A DNA stretch of 56,312 nt from CAZEPJ01 sp964514105 (GTDB taxonomy: Bacteria; Desulfobacterota; Desulfocorpusculales; Desulfocorpusculum), in contig CAZEPJ010000022.1 in assembly GCA_964514105.1 (NCBI GenBank), positions 1 to 56,312 of the forward strand, read 5' to 3'. The translations under genes were made by a program, and so were the position numbers. How positions within the stretch are numbered: position 1 is the first letter of the stretch; every line of letters starts with the position of its first letter. Positions 23,915-32,251 of the stretch are shown in pieces. The notes under the pieces are model-generated. The model did not search any database. It was not told the DNA's origin and saw only the letters and a list, made by a program, of their open reading frames with translations.

Positions 23915-24961
23915 ATGGCTGTCACTCGGTTCTGCGTCCGGACATATGCCCAGGACCAGCGGCTTTTCCCCAGCCCGGCGGCGAGGATCGCCCTGGGGCT
24001 GGGGGCCGCCGTGCTCCTGCTGCTCCCGTTTGTCGCCGGCAGGTATGTCGTGTTTGTGGCCTGCGTATGCGGGGTGTCGGTGATCGGCGCCTTGGGGCTG
24101 AATCTCCTGACTGGTTTCACGGGCCTGATCTCCATGGGCCACGCGGCGTTCATGGGGATCGGGGCGTACACGGCTGCCGTGCTCTCGGCCAAGGCGGGCT
24201 TCCCCGTGGTGGCCGCCCTTCCGTGCGCCGTCTTACTGGCGGCGGCCATGGGGGCCGTGGTGGGGGTCCCCACGCTGCGCCTGCGGGGGATGTATCTGGT
24301 GGTCACCACCCTGGCCTTCCAGTTCATCGTGGAGCACGTCATCTACCACTGGGAGAGCCTCACCGAGAGCGATCGGGGGATCAAGCTGGTCCCGCCCTCC
24401 CTCCTGGGGATGGACCTGGGCAACTACGAATCCTTTTACTACGTCATCGTCCTGTTCGCGGTGGCGGCGGCCCTGCTGGTCAAGAACCTGGCCACGAGCC
24501 GCACGGGCCGCGCCTTTGTGGCCGTGCGGGATCGGGACATCGCTGCAGAGATCATCGGCATCCATCTGGCCAAGTACAAGATCCTCGCCTTTGTGCTGAG
24601 CTCGGGCCTGGCCGGTCTGGCCGGTGCGCTCTACGCATACCTCCTGGGGCTCATCGGGCCCGACCACTTCACCTTCGGTCAGTCCGTGCTCTACATCGCC
24701 ATGATCATCGTGGGGGGCATGGGGACGGTCATGGGGTCCATCCTGGGGGCGGCCTTCATGGTACTGCTGCCCGAGGTGATCCATGCCGTCTCGGGTCCCC
24801 TGGCCTCGGCCTACCCCATCATGGCGTCGAGGATCGGGGGGATCTCCGTGGTGGTGTACGGACTGGTGATCATCCTCTTCCTGCTACTGGAGCCGCGGGG
24901 CCTTTACGGCATCTGGCTCCGGATCAAACGGTACTGGAAGCCGTGGCCTTTCACGTACTGA
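23915..24961 (+). CDS. livM: Liv-type ABC transporter permease LivM
   Basis: This 348-residue inner-membrane permease contains the LivM pattern LGLNLLTGFTGLISMGHAAFMGIGAYTAAVL, then MYLVVTTLAFQFIVEHV. The EAA-type loop is RDRDIAAEIIGIHLAKYKILAFVLSSGLAG, and GLYGIW lies near the end. About nine membrane segments are visible. The ATG at 23915 has a weak ribosome binding site; the frame upstream is open but lies in the other frame of livH. It is 98 nt after livH. Confidence 0.92.
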   Translation: MAVTRFCVRTYAQDQRLFPSPAARIALGLGAAVLLLLPFVAGRYVVFVACVCGVSVIGALGLNLLTGFTGLISMGHAAFMGIGAYTAAVLSAKAGFPVVAALPCAVLLAAAMGAVVGVPTLRLRGMYLVVTTLAFQFIVEHVIYHWESLTESDRGIKLVPPSLLGMDLGNYESFYYVIVLFAVAAALLVKNLATSRTGRAFVAVRDRDIAAEIIGIHLAKYKILAFVLSSGLAGLAGALYAYLLGLIGPDHFTFGQSVLYIAMIIVGGMGTVMGSILGAAFMVLLPEVIHAVSGPLASAYPIMASRIGGISVVVYGLVIILFLLLEPRGLYGIWLRIKRYWKPWPFTY

Positions 24962-24991
24962 GGGCGCCGCGGGCGCAGGAAAAGCTCAACC

Positions 24992-25018
24992 CGGGCGCGG
25001 CCGCGGGGCCCGCCTTTT
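24992..25018 (+). terminator. Possible weak hairpin and T-run between livM and the binding-protein gene
   Basis: CGGGC (24992-24996) can pair with GCCCG (25008-25012) around a GC-rich loop, followed by CC and five T residues (25014-25019 region). The stem is short, so it may be a partial terminator or processing site inside the operon rather than a true end. Confidence 0.35.
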
Positions 25019-25049
25019 TCAGAAACCCATGGGGACAAAGGAGGGCGAC

Positions 25050-26258
25050 ATGAGAAGAGGGAGCGTGCATCTGGGGGCGGCGGCCGTTCTGCTGCTGGTG
25101 CTGGCCGCGGGGGGAGCGGCCCCGGTTCGGGCCGAGGTGGGGGTGACCGACGACAAGATCCTCCTGGGATCCTTCCAGGACATGTCCGGGCCGGGCGCGT
25201 ACCTGGGCAAGAACGTCTCGGCGGCCCTGGCGGTCTGGAAGAAGTGGATCAACGAGGAACTGGGAGGGATCCACGGCCGAAAGGTCGAGGTGGTCATCGA
25301 GGACAACAAGTACGACCCGGTCCTGACCAAGACCGCCTTCACCAAGCTGGTGGACCAGCACAAGGTGTTCGCCCTGACGGCGGTGTACGGCTCCACCCCC
25401 ATGACGGCCATCCTGGAGGACATCGACAAGGCCAAGATCCCGGTGATGGCCACGGCCGCGTCCACCAGCAACATGTACGACCCGGCCCGGCGGTATCTGT
25501 TCCACTACGCGTGCAGCGACGAGGACAACAGCATCATGATGGTGGACTACATCGTCAACGACCTCAAGGTCAAGGATCCCAAGATCGGCGTGATCTATCA
25601 GGACGACGAGTGGGGGAAAGAGGCCCTGGAGGGGGTCCAGAAGGCCACCAAGAAATACGGACTGAAGTACGAGGCCGCGCCGTACAAGCGGGGCGAGAAG
25701 AACCTCAATCCCCAGGCCATGAAGATGAAGGCCGCTGGGGTCACCCACTGCTTCTACGCCGGCTACTCGCCCGTGTACGCCGCCCTGCTCCAGGAGGCCA
25801 ACAAGGTGGGCTGGAAGCCCGTCTTCTTCGGCGACTACGTCACCGTGGACGACAAGACCTTCATGGCGGGCGAACTGGCCAACGGCCACTTCCACTTCTT
25901 CAACCTGGCCGTGCGCGCCGAGGGCGTGCCGGGTTGGAAGAAGCTGGAGAAGCTCTTCACGGAAGCCGGAGCCCAGGAGTCGCTGGACTGGCCGTTGCTT
26001 CCCCTCATGTGGAACCCCATGGCCATGCTGGTCAAGGCCATGCAGGACTGCGGCCGGGACCTCACGCGGGAAAAGCTCATCGACGCCCTGGAGAAGGTCA
26101 AGGACTTCGACACGGGCGGTCTGGGCAAGATCGGGTACGGCCCCAACCTGCGCAAGGGGAGCCACCTTTACCGCATCCACAAGTGCGACGTGGCCAAGAA
26201 GACCTTCGTCCCCATCACGGACTGGCGGGAGCCCAGCATCCGGTGGGGGCAGAAGTAG
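25050..26258 (+). CDS. livK: ABC transporter periplasmic substrate-binding protein (LivK-like)
   Basis: This 402-residue periplasmic binding protein belongs to the Liv/PBP type I family. It has a signal peptide of about 28 residues (hydrophobic LGAAAVLLLVLAAGGAA, cleavage after VRA) and no lipobox cysteine. The mature start GVTDDKILLGSFQDMSGPGAYLGKN is typical. FALTAVYGSTPMTAIL, IGVIYQDDEWGKEALEG and GVTHCFYAGYSPVYAALLQEA are family segments. The ATG at 25050 has AAAGGAGG before it and is preferred over the ATG at 25029. The ligand cannot be read from sequence; the neighbouring acyl-CoA synthetase hints at a carboxylic acid. Confidence 0.92.
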   Translation: MRRGSVHLGAAAVLLLVLAAGGAAPVRAEVGVTDDKILLGSFQDMSGPGAYLGKNVSAALAVWKKWINEELGGIHGRKVEVVIEDNKYDPVLTKTAFTKLVDQHKVFALTAVYGSTPMTAILEDIDKAKIPVMATAASTSNMYDPARRYLFHYACSDEDNSIMMVDYIVNDLKVKDPKIGVIYQDDEWGKEALEGVQKATKKYGLKYEAAPYKRGEKNLNPQAMKMKAAGVTHCFYAGYSPVYAALLQEANKVGWKPVFFGDYVTVDDKTFMAGELANGHFHFFNLAVRAEGVPGWKKLEKLFTEAGAQESLDWPLLPLMWNPMAMLVKAMQDCGRDLTREKLIDALEKVKDFDTGGLGKIGYGPNLRKGSHLYRIHKCDVAKKTFVPITDWREPSIRWGQK

Positions 26259-26286
26259 CGGGGATCCGGGACGGGCCGGTGATCGC

Positions 26287-26316
26287 AACGGGCGGGGCCG
26301 CACGCCCCGCCCGTTT
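26287..26316 (+). terminator. Perfect 12-bp GC hairpin between convergent genes
   Basis: AACGGGCGGGGC (26287-26298) pairs perfectly with GCCCCGCCCGTT (26304-26315) around a five-base loop. T follows on the plus strand and A precedes it, so it can end both the liv operon and, less well, the convergent AsmA transcript. The T-run is short. Confidence 0.7.
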
Positions 26317-26370
26317 GGCTCCTCCCACGGCGTCCCCCGGCGCCCGGGGCGGTTCCACACGGCGCCGTCC

Positions 26371-28704
26371 TCACTTGCCGAAGAGCTTCTTCACCTTGTC
26401 GCCGGCCCCCTCGACCGCGCCCTTGACCCCCTCGGCCGCCTTGGCGGGAGCGCCCTTCTTGTCGTCCGCGGCCTGGGGCTTGACCCCGGTCTTGGCCGCC
26501 TCCATGGCCTCCAGGCAGGGATTGCCTCCCTTGGAGCCAGCGCTTCCACCCGCCAGGGCCGCGGCGATGCCCACGGGCCCCAGAAGGGCAGCCCCACCCA
26601 CCGATTTGGCGACTGTCAGGGCCGCCTTGGCGGGATCCAGGGCCAAAGAGGGGCTCGCCAGGGTCCCTCCGAGTTTGAAGGGCTTGGCCAGCTCGCTCAG
26701 GCTGATGTTCACCTTGGCTACCCCGCTCACCCCCGCCCCTTCCTTGGGGGACGGATTGAGGGAGATATCCAGCTCCTCGGTCCTGAGGTTGATCTTCCCC
26801 TCGCCCACCAGGCTCATGAGCTGGGTGTCGAAGACCAGGGCGCTGACATCGGCCATGCCGTCCTTGATGTCCAACCCGTTCACCATGCAGTTGATCTCAG
26901 TCTGTTTGGAACTCTGGCTCATGGGGTTGAGAAGGCGCAGGGCGCTGGCGCCCAGATCCGCCCCCAGGAGCTCGATGTACTTGTTGTCCAGGCGTCCCTG
27001 TCCCATGACCAGGACGCTCCGGCCGTTGAGACCGGCCATGAGCTGGGCCACCGACGCCCCCTGGCCCCGGATGTCCAGGTCATAGTCCAGCTTCCCCTCG
27101 ATCTTCTCCTGGAGCTGGAGATCCTTGGACAACTGCCCCAGGTCGAGCTTGGAGACCTTGATCACGGCCTCCAGGGAGGCCGCATTCCCCTTGGGCTTCA
27201 GATCCATCCGGCCGTCCAAGGTCCCCCCGCCCAGGGCCGCCTTGAGGGGCTTCACGCTCAGGGCGCCGTCCTGGAGGATGAGATCCATGGTGAGATCGCC
27301 CACGGCCATCTGGTGGGTCAGGATCTGCTTGGCGCGGATCTGCACGTTGGCGTCGGCCGCGTTCAACTGAGCCAGGGGCAGGGGTTCGGACGGGAAGACC
27401 TTGTCGCCCCTGGCCCTTGCCTTGGCGGCCTTGGACCCCTGCGCCGCCTTGCCCTCCTCCTTGGGCAGGTACGGCCGCAGGTCCAGCTTCTGGGAGGACA
27501 GGGCGGCCATCAGCCTGGGTTTCTTGCCGCCCATGCTGACCTCGACAGTGCCAGCCAGGTCGTTGTCCCCCAGGAGGAGCTTGAGATCGGAGATCTTGAA
27601 GGCCCGGTCGCCGGCCTCCACGGCCTGGCCCGAGACCTGGAAGGGGCCGGTGACCGGCATGGGCTTGCCGGAGAGCTTCTCCAGCTTGGCCAGATCCTTG
27701 CTCTGAACGGAGAACTGGACGTTGACGCCCTTGTACGCCACGGGGTCCTTGATGGAGCCCGTCAGCCTCACCCTGGCAAGATCCTCCGTGCCCATGTCCA
27801 GATCGATCTTCTCCACGGACAGGGCGTTGTCCCGGCCCGTGACCTTGACCAGGATCTTGAACGGCCCCACGTCGGGCAGGCCCGTGACATCCCCCAGCTT
27901 GGCTACCTCCGGGATGGAGGACCCCTGGGTGTCCACGCTGACGGCGAAGGAGCGGGCCCCCATGAGGTCCCTGATCTCCCCGTCCACGTGGACGGTGGCG
28001 CCGCCCGCCTTGGCGGTCAGCTTCAGGGGCCAGGCCTTGCCGGGCTCCATGAGGGCCAGGATCGGGCCCGTGGTCCCGGCCAGCTCGAAGGGCTTCTGGT
28101 TGTACGCCCCTTTGAGGGCCATCTTCACCGGACTGCCGGCCGACGACGCGCTCACGGAAAGGTCGTCCAGGGCCACGACGTACGTCTTGCCCGCTGCGCC
28201 GTCCTTATACGTCAGCTTGCCCTTCTGGATGCGCACCTCGTTGAGGCTCAGAGCCGGGATCTTGGTTTCCTTTGCGGGGGGCGCCTCCTGGGGCTTGTCC
28301 GCCGGCTTGGTGGTATCGAAGGTCAGGTTGGACTTGCCGGACTTGTCGGTCTCCACCAGGATGTCGGGCTCCACCAGGACGAAGCGGCGGATCCCGATCT
28401 CCCCGCTGATGAGCGGAAGGAGGGCCACCTGCACCTCGAACCGCTTGACTTTGGCCAGCTCCGGCCGAGATCCCCAGGCGGCGTTCTGAAAGCTCACGTC
28501 TTCCACCACCAAAGAGGGTGTCAGGCCGATCTTGACCCCGATGTCGCCCCCGAGTTTCAGTTCCCTGCCCGTGGCGTCCCTGGCCGCCTGGGCCACCTTG
28601 GGCTTGAGGTCGTTGAAGTCGTAGCTCGAGATGACCGCGAAGACCGCGACGACCACGGCCACGATCAGGCCAAGCCCGATGCCGACGATCAGTTTCCACC
28701 GCAT
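26371..28704 (-). CDS. AsmA family protein
   Basis: This 777-residue protein has one N-terminal membrane segment (LIVGIGLGLIVAVVVAVFAVI) followed by a long beta-rich periplasmic body. The AsmA start pattern is clear: DFNDLKPKVAQAARDATGRELKLGGDI, then FQNAAWGSRPELAKVKRFEVQVALLPL. The C-terminal AsmA_2-like region contains GQGRLDNKYIELLGADLGA. AsmA-like proteins are bridge-type proteins implicated in lipid movement to, and assembly of, the outer membrane. The tail is low-complexity Ala/Lys/Gly. The ATG at 28704 has AGGAGG eight bases upstream, better than the ATG at 28737. aqpZ lies upstream on the same strand. Confidence 0.9.
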   Translation of the reverse strand: MRWKLIVGIGLGLIVAVVVAVFAVISSYDFNDLKPKVAQAARDATGRELKLGGDIGVKIGLTPSLVVEDVSFQNAAWGSRPELAKVKRFEVQVALLPLISGEIGIRRFVLVEPDILVETDKSGKSNLTFDTTKPADKPQEAPPAKETKIPALSLNEVRIQKGKLTYKDGAAGKTYVVALDDLSVSASSAGSPVKMALKGAYNQKPFELAGTTGPILALMEPGKAWPLKLTAKAGGATVHVDGEIRDLMGARSFAVSVDTQGSSIPEVAKLGDVTGLPDVGPFKILVKVTGRDNALSVEKIDLDMGTEDLARVRLTGSIKDPVAYKGVNVQFSVQSKDLAKLEKLSGKPMPVTGPFQVSGQAVEAGDRAFKISDLKLLLGDNDLAGTVEVSMGGKKPRLMAALSSQKLDLRPYLPKEEGKAAQGSKAAKARARGDKVFPSEPLPLAQLNAADANVQIRAKQILTHQMAVGDLTMDLILQDGALSVKPLKAALGGGTLDGRMDLKPKGNAASLEAVIKVSKLDLGQLSKDLQLQEKIEGKLDYDLDIRGQGASVAQLMAGLNGRSVLVMGQGRLDNKYIELLGADLGASALRLLNPMSQSSKQTEINCMVNGLDIKDGMADVSALVFDTQLMSLVGEGKINLRTEELDISLNPSPKEGAGVSGVAKVNISLSELAKPFKLGGTLASPSLALDPAKAALTVAKSVGGAALLGPVGIAAALAGGSAGSKGGNPCLEAMEAAKTGVKPQAADDKKGAPAKAAEGVKGAVEGAGDKVKKLFGK

Positions 28705-28774
28705 GGGACCAACCTCCTGATGAAAGAGGCTCCGCACGGAGCCTGTGACGCGGACACCCCCGTCCGGGGCGGGT

Positions 28775-28792
28775 CCGCCCCGCCCCCCGGGG
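28775..28792 (-). other. Hairpin between aqpZ and the asmA-like gene
   Basis: CGGGGCG (28775-28781) pairs with CGCCCCG (28786-28792) around a GGTC loop. It has no T-run on the minus strand, so it is a processing or pausing structure at most. Confidence 0.3.
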
Positions 28793-28879
28793 ATTCCACA
28801 GGACGCCCTCTGACGGCCCCCGAAGGCGTGAGATGCCCGGGGACAAGGCCGGCCTCCCCGCCGACTCTCTGTGCGGGTT

Positions 28880-29575
28880 TCAGGGCTCGCGGCCCAGCCA
28901 GCGGTAACAGAACCCGGCGAGAACTGCCCCGACCATGGGCGCCACCCAGAAGAGCCACAGCTGCCCCAACGCCCATCCGCCGACGAACACGGCCGGGCCG
29001 GTGCTTCGAGCCGGGTTCACGGACAAATTGGTCACCGGGATTCCGATGAGATGGATCAGCGTGAGGCTCAGCCCGATGGCGATGGGGGCGAAACCGCAGG
29101 GCGCCCGTCCGTCGGTGGATCCCAGAATGATCATGAGGAACATGAACGTCAACACCACCTCGGCCACCAGGGCCGATCCCATGGAATACCCCCCCGGGGA
29201 GTGGGCCCCGTATCCGTTGGAGGCCAGCCCCCCGCTCAGGTCGAATCCGGCCTTTCCGCTGGCGATGAGGTACAACACCCCGGCCCCGATCACGCCCCCC
29301 ATCACCTGGGCGGCGACATAGGGGATCAGGTCGCTTGCGGGGAAGCGTCTTCCGGCCCACAACCCGAACGAGACGGCCGGGTTCAAGTGGCACCCGGAGA
29401 TGTGCCCGATGGCGTAGGCCATGGTCAGTACCGTGAGGCCGAAGGCCAGGGACACCCCCAGGAGCCCGATGCCCACGTTTGGAAAGGCGGCGGCCAGCAC
29501 CGCGCTCCCGCAGCCCCCGAAGACCAGCCAGAATGTGCCCATGAATTCCGCGGCCAATCGACGAGAAATACCCAT
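28880..29575 (-). CDS. aqpZ: Aquaporin Z
   Basis: AqpZ (231 aa) is a tetrameric inner-membrane water channel. Both pore half-helices are present, HLNPAVS and SVNPARS, with about six full membrane segments. The sequence reads very much like Escherichia coli AqpZ over long runs (for example EFMGTFWLVFGGCGSAVLAA, GFAPIAIGLSLTLIHLIGIP, NGYGAHSPGGYSMGSALV). The reading frame is open for another 2.5 kb upstream, but homology starts at the ATG at 29575, which has AAAGGAG seven bases in front. The strong likeness to proteobacterial copies may reflect transfer. Confidence 0.96.
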   Translation of the reverse strand: MGISRRLAAEFMGTFWLVFGGCGSAVLAAAFPNVGIGLLGVSLAFGLTVLTMAYAIGHISGCHLNPAVSFGLWAGRRFPASDLIPYVAAQVMGGVIGAGVLYLIASGKAGFDLSGGLASNGYGAHSPGGYSMGSALVAEVVLTFMFLMIILGSTDGRAPCGFAPIAIGLSLTLIHLIGIPVTNLSVNPARSTGPAVFVGGWALGQLWLFWVAPMVGAVLAGFCYRWLGREP

Positions 29576-30073
29576 TGTCGGCTCCTTTCCGTCTCCGTAT
29601 CGGAGGGAACCCTCTCCCTCAGGACCCCCGCGGGCGGCCCCCGGGCCTGGACGTCGCCCAGGTGAAGGACCGCCTCGGTCCCCCCCTGAAGGCCTCGCCC
29701 CGGCAGAGCCGGTTTCCTCTCTCCTGCGGGGTTGAATGCGTGTCACCCGGCCCCCTGGAGCCGTGGGCACCGGGCCGATGATCCCCCGGCCCGCACTCCC
29801 CGAGGCCGTGTCAGGCGCTTCCGATGGGCGTAATCTACCCGGAAAAACCCGGGCTGACAAGGGGGATACGGGCCGCAGGGGGACCGCCCAGGTGGGAGGC
29901 GAAGCCAGCTGGTGCGGAGGGCCATGGGAGGCCGGCCATGCCCGATCCCCCGGCCCGGGGGCCATTCTTGACCCGCCGTCCACCCCGGGGATATGATCCC
30001 ATGGGCCGTGCCAGGGGCGGTAAACCGACGGCGCCCGGCCGATCCGGAGGTCCCCACGCATCTGCGTGACGCC
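29576..30073. other. Divergent intergenic region, 498 nt
   Basis: This stretch separates aqpZ (minus) from the O-antigen-ligase-like gene (plus). It is GC-rich, with many short G/C runs. I see a plus-strand promoter at its right end (29968-29997) and a small hairpin, CCCGG (29838-29842) with CCGGG (29849-29853) around an A-rich loop. No RNA gene, riboswitch or supported small coding sequence is visible, and I could not place an aqpZ promoter with confidence. Confidence 0.5.
29968..29997 (+). promoter_or_regulatory. Promoter of the O-antigen-ligase-like/CHASE2/CHAT gene cluster
   Basis: TTGACC (29968-29973) and TATGAT (29992-29997) are 18 bases apart. The ATG at 29993 lies within the -10 box, so translation must begin further down, most likely at ATG 30074. 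Confidence 0.6.
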
Positions 30074-32251
30074 ATGATCCCGCCATCTCCCGCTGTGCGG
30101 ACGGCCCGCCTCGTGCGCGGCCGCAAGTCCGCGGAAGCTTCCGCGCCCCGGGGCGCGGCCTCCCCAAGGACGGCCGATGCGCTGGACAGCGTGATCCGGG
30201 CGGGGCTCATGGTCCTGCTGGCCTTCGCCCCCCTGGCCTTCGGTTCCGTGCACGCCTGGGCTTACGGAATCGTGTGGGGGATGGTGTGGGTCCTGCTGGC
30301 TGCCTGGGGCGTCGGCGCGTTTCTCCGGGCCCGGAGAAGCCCCAGTCCATGGGAAACGGGATGGGTTCGGGCGGCCTTTCAACCGCCCATGGTCCTGTTC
30401 GCCGTGTGGGTGCTGCTGCAGTGTGTCCCCCTGCCCTGGGCGGTGGTGGGATGGGTGCAGCCCCAGACCCTGGAGGTCCGGGAACTGACCCTCCCCGTCA
30501 CCGGATGGCGCCCCCAGTTTATCCCCATGACCCTGTACCCCAAGGCATCCTGGGTGGGCCTGTTTCACCTGTGGAGCTGCGCAGGGGTCTTTTACCTGAC
30601 CCTGTACCACCTTCGGACCCTGCGGCACCTGCTGGGGATGGCCGTCCTGTGGGTGGTCCTGGGATCCTTCGAGTCCCTGTACGGCCTGGTGGAGTTCCTG
30701 GCCGGCACCCACCGCATCTGGTGGTGGACAAACCCGTTCGGCACAGGCTCGGTGAACGGCACATTCATCAACCGGAACCACCTGGCGGGTTACCTGGAGA
30801 TGACGCTCCTGGTGACCATCGGTCTGATCCTCGCGCTGAGGACCCGCGCGGGCGGACGGCGCGCGTCGGGGTGGCGGGGAAAGGTGTCCCGGATGGCCCG
30901 GGATGACCGGTGGGCCCGGGGTGCCGTGCTCTTCTTCTCGGCGGTGCTCATGGGGGCTGCCCTGCTCCTGAGCCTGTCCCGCGGAGGCAGCCTGGCCCTG
31001 GCGGCGGTTCTGCTCCCCCTGTCGGTGCTCCTCCTGTCCCGGACCGGCACCCGGCGATACGGGGTCGTGGGCCTCGCCGTGTTCCTGGGGATGGTCCTGT
31101 ACGCCGCCCCCCTGGGCCTGGATGCCCTGGTGGGGCGATTCATCACGGTGGAGGCCGGCCTGGCCGACCGGCACGCCATCTGGAGCGGCGCCTGGGAGAT
31201 GATCCTCTCCTTTCCGCTGGTGGGCTCTGGGTGGGGGACGTTCGAATGGGTGTTCCCCCGCTTCAAGGACGCCGGGTACGGCGAGCTGCTGGTGGACCAT
31301 GCCCACAGCGACTGGCTGGAGCTGCTGGGCGAGGCCGGATTCCCCGGCGGCCTGCTGGTCTGGGCCGGCGTGCTGCTCTATCTGTCGGGCGGACTGCGGG
31401 CCTGGCGGGCGCGGCGTGACCCCTGGGCCGTGTGGCTGGGGTTCGGCGCCCTGGCCGCCATGGCCGTGGTGGGGGCCCACTGCGTGGGGGAATTCCTCCT
31501 CCACACCCAGGCCAATGCCCTGACTCTGGCGGCCCTCATGGCCTGGGGGTGGGCTGCCATGCATCTTCGCAGGCGCGACGGGGAGCCGGAGCGCCTGGTC
31601 TGGGCGATCCGCAAGGTCCGCGTACCCCCGTGGGCGGGCGCGGGGGCGGTCGTGGCCCTGGCGTCCGTGCACCTGCTGGTGGGCCTGGGGATGGCCAGAC
31701 ACCTCGTGGCCGAAAGCCGGGCGCCCACCGAGCCCAATTCCACCCTCCGGCGGGAACAGGGCCCGGGCGTTCAACAAGGCTGGGAGGCCCTGGTCATGGA
31801 CCCGGACAATGCCCAGCGATGGGCCTGGTTGGCCCATGAAGCCAGCCTCCGGGGGCTGCCTCGGCAAGTCATGACCTGGGCCCGGGGGGAGGGGGTCCGG
31901 ATCCCCCAGGGCGAAGAACGCCTCCCGGCCCTGGGCCGGTCCTTCATGGAAGAGGCCATCCGGCGCAACCCCACCCATCCCCGGCACTGGGAACAGATGG
32001 CCGGGTATCTGGCCCTCGACCCCCAGGCGAGGGCCGCCGGCCTGGCGGAGCGGTGCCTGCGCACCGCGCTCTTTCTGGAGCCCGCAAACGGCCGGAGGCA
32101 TTTTGCCCTGGGGCATTTCCTGCTCCTGGAGGGAAGGATCGAGGAGGCCGAGGTCGCCATGGCCATGGCAACGGCCCTGTCCCCCGGGCTCAGGCCCCTG
32201 GCGGAGCGGGAGCGGAAATCGACGGTGCCCGGCAAGGGGTCCTCATGGTGA
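30074..32251 (+). CDS. O-antigen ligase/polymerase-like membrane protein with TPR tail
   Basis: This 725-residue protein has ten or more membrane segments and the Wzy_C/WaaL family pattern. The key periplasmic loop reads HAHSDWLELLGEAG, fitting the conserved H...E.G motif, and TGSVNGTFINRNHLAGYLEM precedes it. After about residue 540 comes a soluble C-terminal part with TPR-like helices (DPDNAQRWAWLAHEASLRG, NPTHPRHWEQMAGYL, ANGRRHFALGHFLLLEGRIEEAEVAM). Family members ligate or polymerise surface glycans. The start at 30074 is chosen because the upstream ATG (29993) lies in the promoter. Its stop overlaps the cyclase gene by 7 nt. No glycosyltransferase is nearby. Confidence 0.82.
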   Translation: MIPPSPAVRTARLVRGRKSAEASAPRGAASPRTADALDSVIRAGLMVLLAFAPLAFGSVHAWAYGIVWGMVWVLLAAWGVGAFLRARRSPSPWETGWVRAAFQPPMVLFAVWVLLQCVPLPWAVVGWVQPQTLEVRELTLPVTGWRPQFIPMTLYPKASWVGLFHLWSCAGVFYLTLYHLRTLRHLLGMAVLWVVLGSFESLYGLVEFLAGTHRIWWWTNPFGTGSVNGTFINRNHLAGYLEMTLLVTIGLILALRTRAGGRRASGWRGKVSRMARDDRWARGAVLFFSAVLMGAALLLSLSRGGSLALAAVLLPLSVLLLSRTGTRRYGVVGLAVFLGMVLYAAPLGLDALVGRFITVEAGLADRHAIWSGAWEMILSFPLVGSGWGTFEWVFPRFKDAGYGELLVDHAHSDWLELLGEAGFPGGLLVWAGVLLYLSGGLRAWRARRDPWAVWLGFGALAAMAVVGAHCVGEFLLHTQANALTLAALMAWGWAAMHLRRRDGEPERLVWAIRKVRVPPWAGAGAVVALASVHLLVGLGMARHLVAESRAPTEPNSTLRREQGPGVQQGWEALVMDPDNAQRWAWLAHEASLRGLPRQVMTWARGEGVRIPQGEERLPALGRSFMEEAIRRNPTHPRHWEQMAGYLALDPQARAAGLAERCLRTALFLEPANGRRHFALGHFLLLEGRIEEAEVAMAMATALSPGLRPLAERERKSTVPGKGSSW

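Noticed and set aside
29576..32116. Upstream continuation of the minus-strand aqpZ frame, giving one very long protein.
   Set aside because: Aquaporin homology begins at 29575 with a good ribosome binding site; the rest is intergenic or antisense to the ligase gene and low in complexity.
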